From the NCBI GenBank assembly GCA_029721435.1, contig CM056577.1:121027219-121091218 (forward strand): a stretch of 64,000 nt of DNA. Reading direction: 5' to 3'. The notes beneath the pieces are model-generated. The model was not told the origin of the DNA, made no database searches, and was given only the letters and a program-made list of their open reading frames with translations. Numbering within the stretch: the stretch's first letter is position 1; each line of letters opens with the position of its first letter. The translations under genes were made by a program, and so were the position numbers. This document shows positions 9,894 through 22,380 of the stretch, one piece after another. This DNA comes from Gymnothorax reevesii (lineage: Eukaryota > Chordata > Actinopteri > Anguilliformes > Muraenidae).

Positions 9894-12439
9894 TATATAT
9901 GCACAAAACACAGTCATTAGCCTTCCAAGACAATGAAATTCAACTGACCTTTACCCTCTGAGGAGGGTCATAAATCTTTGGCATCAACTTCAAAATACCT
10001 CATTCTAGTTATTTTTAGTGCAATTTGTATGTACTTAATGATTTGATTTAATATATCATAAGCTGTATTCCCAGTTTGGTTCCTCTCTTATCTTATTTAC
10101 AATAAAATATTGTTCTCAAAAAAAAGAAAAAAAAAAAAAAAAACAACTTTTAGGGCTGTGCCGAAATGCACACTACAAGACGCATTCAATAAATGTAACA
10201 TAATATGGCTGTGACTGCAACACGATTGTCCAGTACACAAACATTAATAGGAAAAAAATAATGCTTTTGCTCTGCTCTTAGGAGGACAGAATTGACAAAA
10301 GTAGTGCTCTGGCCAGCTGTTAAGAAATTTGACCAAAATGGTGTATCAGAGTTCAAACAACAATTAAAATTAGGAAGAGGCCAACATGACAAGGAATTTA
10401 CAAACAGGCATAGGCCCAAATCCACACCCAATCAGTGATCCCATTAAATGGACATAAATAGTTATGTGAAACAATGCAACTAGGTCATGGTTGGTCTCCC
10501 TTTGAACACAGATAGGGGGAGGAGCATAGGGTTACACAGATTGTGACCCAATCATTTTTCTTCTGAGATTATGGTCTGCTTCAAAAATTTGACTGACTGA
10601 CAACCCAATCTAGCTCCACCTACCACAGAGACTCCTGAACCAGACTATCTTGTGACATCGTAAAAGCGCAATTAGAATGTGTTTAACAGAGTATTCCAAT
10701 ACTGATGTCACAATCGCAACTGAGGAAACAATGGAGTTCCGGGAGCACAGGTAAGAGTTTTGAAAAAGCATTCCAAAATCTGCTTGTCAGAGGTTTCACA
10801 GAATCAGCTACTCGCCTCACCCAACTAGGTCAAACAATGAGAGATCTGGCAGGTTGTTTTTGCACCAGCATCACTAAAAGGTAAAAAGAGTAGCAAGACT
10901 GCAATATTTGACTATGGCTTACAAGCACCAGTGCTCCAGACAGCTTCCTGTTGTCTCCATTGTAGCACAGCACTCTACTGATGATCAACCCAGGTGTGCA
11001 GGCACTTTAAACAGCCAGCCAAATTTCTTCTCTCATGTGTCAATGGTGATGGGGCAGTAAATTGCCTCAAGAACAATAACCAATACTGCCATAAGCCACA
11101 ATTCAGGCAACTGCAAACTGCAGTCCACGATTTTACTCTCGCCACGTGCCGTACGCCTTTGTCGTAGCCTTGGGGTGTGTTGTTTGGCCTATATTTGCAT
11201 TCAGTCATGTGGAAAAGCCTCCAACCCGCCAAACTCACCTATCAGGGAAGACCAACAGTGTCCTAGATACCTGGCCATTAGAGCAGCATGCTATTGCTTG
11301 CCAACTGAAGTCCAAAAAGAGTTCCAAATCAGGACTGGGCGCACCATTTCCTTTCAAAGGCAGAAGCCTGGTTTAATCATTTGAAAAGTGAGCATGAATT
11401 TTAACATATTCATTGATTTATTTATTCATTCATTTTCCTTTTTCAAAATTCCATATCAAAGTTCCAGAACAGCATTGATAAACAATCTGCAGTGGATCAT
11501 TAGATCATACTGGCAAAGGAATGTCCACTTCTGAACATTCCAAATGTACTTTTGTGACCTCACACCTTCACAGGTTGACAAGGCTTCATCACTAACCAGT
11601 GCGGGGACTGGGAAGGAATGTTACATTGGCCAGACAGTGTTTGCAATTACCCAAAATCAAGCTGTTAAGGCAGTTCCATTAGACCAAAATGCCAGGTGAG
11701 GCCCCACCCATTTCTCTGCTCACAATCAGCCCCAAGTTACCTTGTCAAGTTGACATTTTCAGCAATTCTCAAACTGAAGCACTGAAAGAATATTCTGAGG
11801 TCACATGCACAACATTCTGTCCATCGCGGCACGTCATTAGTCTGTACAGAAAGGAATGCCATCAGGCTGGACAGGCTAAAACCCCACTTTTCCTCTTCAA
11901 CCTTTTCCCTCAGCAATCTCCCCTCACAGTCTTAAACTACTTAACATTTCAACCTGTTCAAATGATCAGGAATTTTATTGAGGCAACCCAAATGTTACAA
12001 TTTATATCCTTACAGTCTCCACCGCCCAGGAAACTACCCCGCAACAGATGACAAGGCCATATGGAATACTGCAAGGGTGTCCGTCCATCTGGTGCTGTCC
12101 ATCTTTGCATAGGAGATGATTGTAATGTATCCAAGTACTGAATACATTAAAGTAGAGTAGAATATAGCAAACAAGGTTGAGGAACAATCAAGACTTGATT
12201 GACGCGGCATACATTTTTTTGTGTGTTTTTCAAATGTTGTCAGTCCCACCTACTTGGTTTTCACTGCACGGCTGCATCATACACTGTTCTGATCTCAAAC
12301 AAGTACTGATAGTGCACCAAAACTTAGTGGCGCAATAAAGCCGACGAAGGTTTAACTGAATTGCCTTCATCGGCATTTTCCGTGGTTGAGGGAACCCAGG
12401 TTTTTGAAGGCGTTTCATGGGGCCAAATATCCTTAGTGG
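9894..12439. other. Non-coding, no gene seen
   Basis: Moderately AT-rich, with an A-rich run at 10118-10143. No domain-bearing reading frame, splice pairs or transposon ends were recognised. Confidence 0.4.
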
Positions 12440-13700
12440 CCCTACTGCAGGTGGTAGTACGTCCCATGCGGCGGATGTAACTGCTCAGAGCTCCTCGTCT
12501 GTTTTTAGAACATGCCCTGGCTACCGGGGAGCAATTTTGAAGGAGCATATACACTAGACATACAGGGTTTTCATTTGCAAACGCGCGAGGCAACAAGGGC
12601 CATGAAAACAAACGGGCCCCGACTCACAAGTTAGGGAAGAGTGAGCCGCCTTGCGTAAATTCCTATTCGATACCAAAGTGCAATGCAAAGCGAGCGTTAA
12701 CGATCCAACGTAAAGGACCAGACCAAATAACATACGCATCGCATGTGGCATTCCTGAAGCGTACGTGGCCGCTCACTATGAGGTCCAGGAAAGATGCTTG
12801 TCATTCTGCCGATATTGCGTCACTGGACTATGTTGGTGTAGGTTCAAGCGAAACTTGGAACACACACGCCGCAAGCTCACGCGTTTCGAGGTGCGCAGAA
12901 CAGTCGGTCAATTGTTCTGCACTCAGCAGCCAGTGGGAGATCATAAATAATTAGTAAGCTAGCGAGTTTGCAGTCACGTTTGAGCATTAAACTGGAGTCG
13001 AATGTACTCATATTATTCCGTTAATTTACCTGTATACTTTGCCAATCTGACAGAACATGAATTCAATGGAGCGTCAAAGACCAGAGAGCAACGTCATGTT
13101 TTCGTATGGTGGAAAACCAATGCATTAAACTTTGCTGTAATACCAAATAGCCAAGTGCGTTTAGAACGACAGTTGCTGCAACAGGTTCAAATGAAGCAGC
13201 TGAGAAAAGCCACAGGTGTTATACCTGCTAAGTCGAAATAAAACATCAGTCACTGTCACAACCATCACAGAAGCGAATCGGAAAATAAAATATTTTTCCT
13301 TCTATTGTTGTCACGAGAGCAATTCAAACGAGCACAACTCAACAATTTGACAGCGAAGAGACGCATCATCTTGCTAATTCACTATATAAACATCGTAGGT
13401 GTGCTGGCGTAGGCTACGTACCTGTGACAAATGTCGGTTCTCACAGACGCTTTTTTACTGCGGCACCTGTTCTGTCTTTCACTCCCGATCAACAGACTGC
13501 CAATATTTTCAACTATGGCCAAACGATATAAAGATACGAAAATAAAAAAAAATCCCCGAAATAACGCGCCTTCGGGTATAATTCCACTCTCAGCTGACAC
13601 GCAAATTCTCCGCCTCACGCAACCTGTTACCTTGAAGACAAATAGCCTACGCCCCGCCCACGGTTTGATCCAATTGGCTGACACAAAATATATAGGTTGT
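12440..13700 (-). promoter_or_regulatory. CpG-richer stretch, possible cgn promoter / first exon
   Basis: CpG density rises here relative to both flanks, and cgn needs an upstream non-coding exon on the minus strand. A candidate donor (CACAG|GTACGT on the minus strand) lies at 13422/13421. This is inference; no TATA box or transcript evidence was seen, and the exon may be elsewhere. Confidence 0.2.
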
Positions 13701-15539
13701 ACCTGCCAGTTGACTGCTTTTCTCGTATTGGCAGTATTAACATGCCAATCTCAGCTTTAAAAGGCTGGCTTCAAGATTCCCAATTGGTTTACTTGCATAT
13801 CAATATCCCGTACCTCTCCTATAAAACTCAAAATTTCAGGTCCAGATCAATTTTACTGTCAACATGCGAATACTTTTCTTGGGCAAGGAAAATAATTCAA
13901 CGCAGATGACCGTAGCAATAAATGTTATTTCGCCAGAAATAGCCTTGCTCTCAGGCGGTTTGTGCTCTACTTTTGATAAAGGAGATCCAATTAGGAGGAC
14001 AGAAAAAGAAAAGTTGTTTACGGTATTGACAGAGCAGTAACGCAGCCATGCCCAGCAACGGCAGAGAGGGACAACCGCGGAATTCTGGTCTGGTTAACAC
14101 CCCATAAAAATAATTATTTTTTTTTTGCAGAAACTTTCACATCAGTCAACCTCAAAACCCTGTTGGTGAAATGCAGCGGCAAATCAGGCACGTTATTAGA
14201 AATCAGGATTTCCTTAGTCACATTCATTTTATGTTCGGAATCGGCAGAGGACGAACAAGCGATGTGTCGGGTAGTGAATAGTGGGCTTTGAAAACATGTA
14301 TCGTCGGATAAAGATGCACGGGAACTGCAACTGGAACTCTTGGCATGATGGGTAATTGGACCCAAAGTTTAATCATAGAAAGACATAATAATAAAAAAGA
14401 TAAAAAACACACAGAAATACAAGTAAAAAAAATTCTTTACTTAGTTTCAGTACCTTTCTCCCCCAGGTGATTTGTCCCTTTGGTGACCACAAGAGGGCAA
14501 CAGAACAGAGACCACAACACGGATGTCAGTACAAAAAAGCCATAGCTTAAAAAAAAAAAAAAAAAAAGCTCTGGACACCGGACAGGAATTGTTGACAAAA
14601 TAATGGCCTTTCACATATTATAAACATCCTCTGCCATGACATTAATCTGATAACGGACACTTTTTGTTCAAAGTAAATTGGCCTCCAAGGGCGCGCGAGG
14701 ACGTCAGCAAACTTTGTTGGGCTGTAAAACCGGAGCACTACAGGTCTGATTGGGTATGAGAACTATTCACACAAGGACATGATATGGCCAGCAACGAATT
14801 TCCCGCTCACCTACGACAAGCAGGTGACTAAAATGGAGCATAAAATTGTGTTTTTTTTTTTTTCCAATGTAAAAAAGAAGCATGAAGTTTTCATACCAGT
14901 TCCTCAACAAACTCTCCTTCTCTGCATGTTGAGTGGCACAAAACGTTTTTTTTTTCATATTTTTTGTATTTACATGTTTTCATACAGCGGAGTAATCCCC
15001 TATAGCTTTGGCGGTCAATGGGAAGCCCAGCACAATGAAAGGGCTATCCAGGATTCCTTTAGTCTTCAGGCAGAGCAGTATGGGATAGATCTAGGGTGAC
15101 GCCGGTTTTCTAATGAGGGTAACACAATCTTACAATGAATCGTTTATAGGTTCAGTTATTGGGTACATCAGCGTCACAAATGACTATGTGAGGTAGCGAA
15201 TGCGGTCAGTGCTCACTGGTCAGTTCATTTCCATTGGTCTGTGCTTCAGGTCCATAAATGCAAGTCAACATGTTACAATACACAAATGGGAAAAAGCCTG
15301 CCCGTTGAGGCAACGGTCCTCAAATGTACTAGTGTGTGCATGTGTACTCGTAAACGTATCATACAGTACAGCACCATTACCAGTCAACTACCATTACAAA
15401 AAAGTTTGTGTTATGGAGTCAAGACTGTCAACAGGCCCGAAAATGTTTTGGTGAACAGCCAAACAATCAGGAGATCACATTTCTGCACAAAGGTACAGTT
15501 CTTTCAGTTCATACCCCAATCTCTCTCCTTCTGTATATA

Positions 15540-15540
<1 letters not shown>
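13701..15540. other. Non-coding, includes probable pygo2 3' flank
   Basis: AT-rich with homopolymer runs (A near 14550-14567, T near 14850-14863). The right-hand part probably includes the pygo2 3' UTR, but no clear minus-strand AATAAA was found close to the stop codon. Confidence 0.4.

Positions 15541-15542
<2 letters not shown>

Positions 15543-15570
<28 letters not shown>
15543..15570. repeat. (GT)n microsatellite in pygo2 3' region
   Basis: About 14 GT dinucleotides, 220 bases downstream of the pygo2 stop codon on the minus strand, probably within its 3' UTR. Confidence 0.9.
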
Positions 15571-15573
<3 letters not shown>

Positions 15574-15790
15574 CGTGTAACGTATCATACATTGAACGGC
15601 CACATCAGTCAACAGCCGTTGGAAGAAAGTTCTCGCCATGCTGCCAGAGAAGCAGGAGACTGCAAAGCATTCTGTCGCCCGCCACCCAGAAAAAAAAAAA
15701 TTTACATTTTCAGTCCAAACTTTCAAGGGGAGTCCTTTTCGTCCATCTCACTTTCCCCATAGCCCCTCCCTCCCGGCCTCACTACCCCTC

Positions 15791-17506
15791 TCAGCCCTCA
15801 TTGGCGGCCACCAGCTGGCCCATGCCCTGTCGCACGTATACCGCCTGGATCTCCTTGGTCTTGAGGCATAAGTCGCAGGCCCAGACAGCGGCGCTCTCCC
15901 GCGTCAGCAGCCCGTAAGCCGGCTCCGTCAGCCCCGTGCAGTCGCGGTGGAACCATCGGTGGCAAGACGCCTCGCACAAAATGGCCTCCTGGTCGTCGTG
16001 GACCTCGGACAGGCAGAAGCCGCAGGGAAACACCATCCCACCGCCCAACTTCTGAGGCCCCGCCCCCGGGCCGGGAGCGGAAGGGGCAGGGCCGGGCGGC
16101 AGCGGCGACTGAGTGGTGGGCGTAGGGGTGGAGTTGGAGGGGGGGTTGGGATTGTTGGATGGAGTGTTAGCATTGCTGCTGTTGGTCATGTTGGTTTGAT
16201 TGGCGCTGGGCGGCTGGTTTGGCATGGAGCCCGGAACTGGTGTGCTATTCTGCTGGTTGTAAGGGGCGGGGCCCGGGGCGGAGTTTGGGGGCGTGGACTG
16301 CTGTTGCTGGGAGGGGTTTCCAGAGGGGACAGTGCTGGAGTTGGGAGCTTGCAGCGAATTGGCCGGTTGTTGCTGTTGCGGCGGAGGGGCTTGCGGCCCG
16401 TTCAGAGGGCCGGTTGGGGAAGAGTTGGGGTTGGGCGGGGGTCCGGATGATGGGGGCTGATTTGGGGTGTTGGGGTTCTGCTGAGGGATATCAGGGTGCC
16501 CCGGGAACCCGCCGCTTCCAGGCTGAGGAGGTGGAGCACCCGAGGAGGGCGGAGGCCCAGGGGTGGAGTTATTGGGAGGGGGCGGATTTATATTTGGTGG
16601 CTGTTGCTGTTGCTGTTGAGAGGGGGGTCCTGACTGAGGTCCCCCTCCTCCACCACCTCCACCAGCACCACCACCACCACCACCTCCGCCGAAGGTCTTT
16701 CCGTCTTCGCTCCCAGGGGGGCTCGGGCCGGGGTACGGCCCGTCTTGGGATTGGGGAAACTGCCCTGGTGGCGGTAACCCTGGCAACCCTCCCATCATGT
16801 TCCCACCCCCTCCCCCACCCCCTCCCCCACCCCCCATGGTGCCCATCAGATTAATCCCGCCCGGCATCCCGCCCATGGGATTGAGGCCCCCATGTGGGGG
16901 TCCCCGGGGCCCCGCCCCACCAGGTAAAGGGGGACTGTTAAAAGGGTGGCTGCCCCCTTGTCCATGTTGTGCCTGCTGAGGGGGCATCCCAAACCGGGGG
17001 TGCGGTGGCGGACCACCTCCCCCAGGACCCCCCATACCCCCGGGAGACAGCATGGGGTTGAATCCAGGGCCAGGGTGCATGGGCGGGCTGAAATTCGGAG
17101 GGAGGTTAAACTGAGAAGGCCCCCCCGGAGGAAACCCCCCACCCCCTCCCCCTCCGCCCCCGCCGCCAAACCCTGGGATGCCACCAAACCCCAGCTGGTG
17201 GTGGGGGCCAGCGTTTGGGGGCGGGGGCCCAAAGGGGGGTCTGCGATTTGGCTGGCCGCCCCCTGGCCCGCCAGGGCCCCCCATGAACCCCATGCCCCCG
17301 CCCAACCGGCCCCCGCCACCATAACCACCACTTCCTCCTCCAGCTGCACCCGGACTGGGCAGGAAAGGGGCACCTCCCGGTCCTCCAGCCCCGCCAGCAC
17401 GAGACGGGGGGCCGAAGTCATCATCAAACGGGTTGGAGGCCACCAGGTGGTCTACCATGGGGGTGGGAGGGGGCGCAAATTCGGAGAGGTGGGAGAACGC
17501 CGTCCC
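15791..17506 (-). CDS. pygo2: Pygopus 2, exon 3 of 3 (residues 37-607, stop)
   Basis: Pygopus 2 is a nuclear co-activator that joins BCL9 and beta-catenin and reads methylated histone H3K4 in Wnt signalling. This exon starts after a clear acceptor (TGTCAAAG|GGG) and opens with the NHD, EFAPPPTPMVDHLVASNPF (45-63) including the NPF motif. A very long Gly/Pro/Asn/Gln-rich middle follows. The C-terminal PHD finger (about 529-590) has Cys/His ligands in order: C531, C534, C547, C551, H556, C559, C580, C583. The protein ends GMGQLVAAN-[DE]-G as in PYGO2, which favours pygo2 over pygo1. Total predicted length is 607 residues; human PYGO2 is about 406, and the excess is in the low-complexity middle, with several Gly runs, a QQQQQQ run and Pro runs. 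Long antisense frames across this exon are composition artefacts. Confidence 0.96.
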   Translation of the reverse strand, partial: GTAFSHLSEFAPPPTPMVDHLVASNPFDDDFGPPSRAGGAGGPGGAPFLPSPGAAGGGSGGYGGGGRLGGGMGFMGGPGGPGGGQPNRRPPFGPPPPNAGPHHQLGFGGIPGFGGGGGGGGGGGFPPGGPSQFNLPPNFSPPMHPGPGFNPMLSPGGMGGPGGGGPPPHPRFGMPPQQAQHGQGGSHPFNSPPLPGGAGPRGPPHGGLNPMGGMPGGINLMGTMGGGGGGGGGGGNMMGGLPGLPPPGQFPQSQDGPYPGPSPPGSEDGKTFGGGGGGGGAGGGGGGGGPQSGPPSQQQQQQPPNINPPPPNNSTPGPPPSSGAPPPQPGSGGFPGHPDIPQQNPNTPNQPPSSGPPPNPNSSPTGPLNGPQAPPPQQQQPANSLQAPNSSTVPSGNPSQQQQSTPPNSAPGPAPYNQQNSTPVPGSMPNQPPSANQTNMTNSSNANTPSNNPNPPSNSTPTPTTQSPLPPGPAPSAPGPGAGPQKLGGGMVFPCGFCLSEVHDDQEAILCEASCHRWFHRDCTGLTEPAYGLLTRESAAVWACDLCLKTKEIQAVYVRQGMGQLVAANEG

Positions 17507-17768
17507 CTTTGACAAAAGAAGACAGAAAAAGAGATCGGGGGAGGGGGAGGGGGGATAATACAGAGATTTGGGGTAGTCAGGGAAAGGAGAGAAAGAAGAA
17601 TAGAAGGCAAATATTAAATAATGTTGGAGAACAACACAACCTCGCAACTTGAGAGCAAGACAGGTTTCAACAGAAGAACAAATGTCAGTGAGCGATCCCA
17701 CATCAGCCTGCAGCTCCCTTAACTGCAGTTTGTGGGAACGTCGCATCCATCGCTGCTGAACGCCTCAC

Positions 17769-17818
17769 CTGGGCGTTAGATTTCCGCTTCTTTTTCTCCG
17801 GGCTCTTCATTTGTGAAG
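17769..17818 (-). CDS. pygo2: Pygopus 2, exon 2 of 3
   Basis: A 50-bp exon bounded by acceptor CATTCTCAG and donor GTGAGG. It encodes the rest of a split codon followed by SQMKSPEKKKRKSNAQ. This matches the conserved nuclear localisation signal segment of human PYGO2 (QMKSPEKKRRKSN). The reading frame joins exon 1 and exon 3 without change: exon 1 leaves one base, exon 2 supplies two. Confidence 0.93.
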
Positions 17819-18564
17819 CTGAGAATGATACAGAGGGCACATAACCAAATAAATAATGAGCGACAATGACGATCTTTTGCTTTCATTTTTTAAGAGGTCG
17901 TAAGTCCCATCTCATGGGGGTATTTGATTACACAGGTAAGTCGTTAACTAACAGAAGAGTTAGAACTCAGCTTGATGACAACTCGAAATGAAAGCACTCC
18001 GGAGCATAAAATGTGTCTCGCACAGGCAGCAAGACCCAAATTGCGCTCATATCTTCGGTATGCGGGCGAATTCATGCGCAGTGTATCAGCGCTGCGCGTT
18101 AAACTTCGCCATTAACCTTATCAGAAGTTCTGAGCACTTCAGCTACTGTTCGGCCAGAAATAGTTCGTTTACACAAAACCACTAAGCCAATAAGGGAACA
18201 AAAGAACGTTTGGGTCAAAAACATACAGCGAAATACCCCCGGGAGATTGGAAGTTATTGATGGAGAAATAATGTAAAAGGGGCTACGTGGACAAAGTAAT
18301 GGACGGCAAAGCTATAAATGCAAAGACAGACAAGGCAAAAAATGACAAAGCGACACTAGTAGCTGCAGAGAGCGACAGTACCTTTCTTACAGGCGGGAGA
18401 CCGAGAATGGACAGATAGCTAGGCTGATACGAAGCCAGTCAGTCAGACAGCCAGACAGACCCATCGGAAAACAGACAACCAGTCAGATGCATACAGACGA
18501 GAAGAAATATCAAAGAAATGTCAGATCACGTAGGGAACAGAGCATGACGGGCACGACAGCCTAC

Positions 18565-18622
18565 CTTTGCCTCGTTTTCCTTGACCTTGTCCCGCCGCTA
18601 GCCTCCCAGTTTCGGCAGCCAT
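18565..18622 (-). CDS. pygo2: Pygopus 2, exon 1 of 3 with start codon
   Basis: ATG at 18622 in the context TTAATGGCTG, followed by MAAETGRLAAGQGQGKRGK and one base of a split codon, then donor GTAGGC. The basic GKRGKA at the junction aligns with GRKQGKA of the human protein just before the NLS exon. It is short but the frame and homology at both ends agree. Confidence 0.88.
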
Positions 18623-19560
18623 TAATATGACTGTCGGTTCGGTGCCATGTCACCGATCACATACAAAGAAAAAGGTGAGCTGCTAATCGACCGCTCTTCC
18701 AGTTAATTAATTAATTAACAAATTCTACGATTAATTGCGAAACTGAACTCCGGCCAGTTTCAAAATCGCAAAATTCTTTCTTTTATTTTTTTGTTCCTCG
18801 GTGGTCCACGTTGTAGCTGTCAGGGGCCACGCTATCGGGTCCAGTTCTGTCTCCCGAGATGCAAGCCGCTGCCGTGTCCAAGGCTGGGAGCCGGGACCTG
18901 CAATATTAATCGCAATTAAGAATTTTGGCTGTTGCCGAAGTAACGCTGGGCTGCTAAAGCTGCTACCGCATTAAAGGAAGCTGATACAATGTTGCCAGCG
19001 GTCCACAGAAACACTCCCCCTCCTAAAACATGATGGCTAACAGATGTGCACGGAACACGACAGCTAACAGGCAGCTACGGCCAACATCAGCGTACAGCCG
19101 TCGGTGTGACTGATTAAAATGATCGCTGCAGTGGTTGATTTGGATCCTGCAAATTACTCAGCGGCCACAGTATCTGCCTTTCGCGAATTTTACAAACCGA
19201 TGGATGGGGCGAAAATAGCCTAATCAGTTTGAGTTAACACCCCTTCACCAATTCAACGTAGTCTGCTAGCCTTGAGTTTACTCCCCAGCTAACGTTAAGG
19301 CTGCGGTCGTCAGTCTAGCTATTTTATTACGCTTCACCCTCGCCCGATGCTTACTCTGGGGTCCGTTCACCGCGCCGATCCTCGCTGATGTCGCCAGCGC
19401 ACCAGCGCAACGACGGCAACCGCGGTGTGCTCCAGGAAAACTACAAATGTAATTGATCCCAAAGCCGAAATTCAACCATAGTCCGACCCCGGCCTACTGT
19501 CGCCGCTGGACAAAGAGACTGACTGGGAGAGACGCGAATCAGGGAACGTTACAACAGTCC
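18623..19560 (-). promoter_or_regulatory. pygo2 5' flank, CpG-containing promoter region (inferred)
   Basis: Sequence upstream of the pygo2 start has more CpG than the average of the window and no TATA box was recognised. It includes the tetramer tract TTAATTAATTAATTAA near 18705. The transcription start cannot be placed from sequence alone. Confidence 0.35.
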
Positions 19561-20470
19561 AATAATACGGGGGAATCGTTATATTGTCGCTCGTTGGTTA
19601 TCGGGAAACATATGATTCGAAGAAAAGAAAAAATCTGTTTTTTTTTACACCATAACAGTGCGATATTCATTTACCACGCCATGCTCGACGCCAGCGATAG
19701 TAAACAGATTATTATAAATTATGCATATTTCTTCCGTATGTGGTAGATCAGTCGAGAACGGTCCACTTTCAAATGTGACAGAAGGGGTGACTCAGCAGAC
19801 GTGTTTTATGGCACAATTCGCCGTTCAGTTCAAGCGCGAGTCATATGAATTTACAAGATCAAATAGTCCTATATTAATTTAATACATGAATATGTGTCGG
19901 AAGTATCAATTTTGGGTTTGAATGAAAATTAAATTCCGAGCACGTAGCCCCCACTCACAGCTTGAGAGTGTGGCACGAGCGCTGTGATTTACAGCGCATG
20001 CGCTGTATTTGCAAAAAATGCCGGGAAACGTAGTTTTCTTTTGGGAAAAAAAACCTGCATCCAATGCAATCGCATTAAGGACGACTGACGAACGATTCTC
20101 TGCGGGATTCTGTGTGTCTGTCAAGCTAACCCAAGATTGGCAACACATTCCATCACATAGCAATCATCCTGAGATAGCTGCAAAGTCACCAACCGCGATG
20201 AACATCTGAAAATAAAACGACAGGAGCTATGTTGCATTGGCAAACATTTAGACTAAAATATTTCTTGAGGCAACAGTTCATGGCAGGACCTCTTTAATTG
20301 CAAATGCCTCTATATGCTTCTAAGTAGCCACTTCATTTGGTGGCAATACTTGTTAAGGTAAATTGCGGACTCCTTCAACTCACAGTTCAGCATGGTGAAA
20401 AGATTTAGTGTTTATTCAATGTATCACTTTATTTGACAAGGTGAGTGTGGATAAATAAACGTTTCACTCA
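19561..20470. other. Intergenic pygo2-she, no gene seen
   Basis: Mixed composition; no domain-bearing reading frame or recognised repeat. Confidence 0.4.
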
Positions 20471-20475
20471 CTATA

Positions 20476-20476
<1 letters not shown>

Positions 20477-20561
<85 letters not shown>

Positions 20562-20562
20562 A
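20477..20562. repeat. (ATCT)n microsatellite
   Basis: About 21 uninterrupted copies of the tetramer TATC/ATCT. Confidence 0.98.
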
Positions 20563-20966
20563 TTCATTTCTGTCCCAGGTTTGTTCTCTGATTTTGTCTG
20601 TGAAGTTTTAATTTATTCTTTATAACATTCATGGTGAGGTCTGTGCAGTGTGGTCAAGGTATGGGGTATGAGCGGGTAAGGCAAGCCACAAAAATGGTGT
20701 TTACACTCATAACAAAATAGGACAGGGGACATCATTTTTTTGTATTTCATAGTTGTGTTCTTTGTCATTTTTAAAAATAATTCCTTAGTTGATAAATCTT
20801 TGTACTCTAGAGCATCTATAATTTCAAGACCTGCAAAAAAAAAAAAAAAAAAATTACCAAACAGTCAGGAAGAATTTGATGGGGCAGGCTGCAGGCACTG
20901 GTATAATGCTGTGAGAAATGTTGTATTCGTACACATTCGGCCCCTATTATCACTTGCAACCCTTGT

Positions 20967-21695
20967 GTGACTTTAATTTTTTCCTTCCCTTTTTCCAGCG
21001 GCCAGGACGTGTTTTGTGGTTTTGTCTCCTTTTTAAATGATTTATTTTCTCATTTCCCCTTCACTCCGAGGTGATGTCATCTGTATTTCATGCTCCTCTT
21101 GTGTGATTTACTGGTGTATATAAGCTTATTTTTTATTCTAGATGGTTGCTGGATTGTAAACCTTTATTCTCAACAAAATTTACCAGTCAGTTTGTGCCTT
21201 CTAGTTTTGAGCAAAGCTCCTTTTCCATGTGTTTAGGTAAATTAATGATAAATAAAAACTTAATTACTCTCAGAGTCTTATTAATAGGAAAAGCTACCAG
21301 GCCATTATATCAGCCTCCAGGATTGGGACCCAGTTCTAGTGAATCCTTTGTTTCACTCTGTTCCTTTGAGTCAGTTTATTAGGAACACCACCCAAGCCTC
21401 CATCAGCTCTATAGGATTTTGACTACGTTCCTGCTAAACCCTTCAGTTCTACTATCAAGCAGTCCTTCTTTGGCAAGGGGAATTCACCACCCAGCTTCTG
21501 CCCAGAAATGGCCACTGGCCTGGGCACGAACACGCCCCTACCCTCTCCAGTCATTACTGGCTTAGCCGGACTGCCTTCTCCTCAGTTCTGGGGAAAAACC
21601 CTTCCACCTGCTGGTGCCCCATTCCATTTAATAAATACTTCTTTGTAGATTGTGCCCTGAATCTGCATCTGGTTCTTTGTCTGGAACATGATGCC
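20967..21695 (+). repeat. LTR-like dispersed repeat, copy 1
   Basis: Shares a long segment with 43765-44428 in the same orientation: 'agtcagtttattaggaacacc', then the phrases TCTGCTAAACCC-like, 'agcagtcct..ctttggc', 'gacacgcccgt/cccta', 'aataaatact' and 'ccctgaatctg'. It has a TATATAA-type box at about 21118 and AATAAA near the right end. TATA box plus polyadenylation signal suggest a solo LTR, but no target duplication or internal retroelement genes were seen. Edges are approximate. Confidence 0.45.
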
Positions 21696-22014
21696 TTTAA
21701 TACCAAAAGAGCATTATTTGAATGGCACAGCTCTTCCAAAGAAGTCGCTCACATGAATTCATCCCCAAGAAGAATATTGCTCAGGCTTGAATATCCTACT
21801 GAATTCTTTATGGGTCCTCTCTAGTAGTGTACCCCCCTCCTTAACCAGTGGCACCCTAAAGTTATCAGCCCCCTATCAATTGTCCCAAGCACACTACTCC
21901 AAGCAGTGTTCAGAAGATTCTGCAGCATGGAAAACGAAATACAATATACATGTAACCATAGACCACCTTCTCAGAAAGTAATCTGTTGTCACATGCCAAA
22001 GCATTTACATCCAA

Positions 22015-22380
22015 TCTATTACGTACACCTATTGAGTATTTGGTAAGACCTTGTTCTGGCTGTTGCACAGCTTGAATTCTTCCCAGCACAGGCCATCGAA
22101 CATGCTGGAGAGATTCTTCAGGTATTTGGTCTATGCACAGTTAACAGCATCAGATGATTCCGGCCAGTTTTTGGACATTTGACAATTTTCTTGCCACATC
22201 ATTGAAGCAGACCTTCCATTCAATCACATCCCAAATATGCTCATTTGGATTGGAATAAGGAGCCGGTCAAGCAGTAAGAACTGAAGTTGCCTTCTTCATG
22301 GCTTGCCACATGGCAAATTGTGCTGCTGCAAGTATCCGTCAGGAAAACAACTGACTGTAGCCAGGGCATGAGGACTATTT
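22015..22380 (-). mobile_element. Heavily decayed Tc1-like relic
   Basis: Phrases such as 'cattcaatcacatcccaaatatgctcatttggattg' in shortened form and 'ggcaaattgtgctgctgcaagtatccgtcag' resemble the antisense of a common fish Tc1-like transposase gene. No open frame or ends remain. Identification is from recognition only. Confidence 0.35.

Noticed and set aside
15947..17512. Several open frames on the strand opposite pygo2 exon 3
   Set aside because: GC-rich, low-complexity sequence leaves antisense frames open by composition; the sense frame has clear pygo2 domains.
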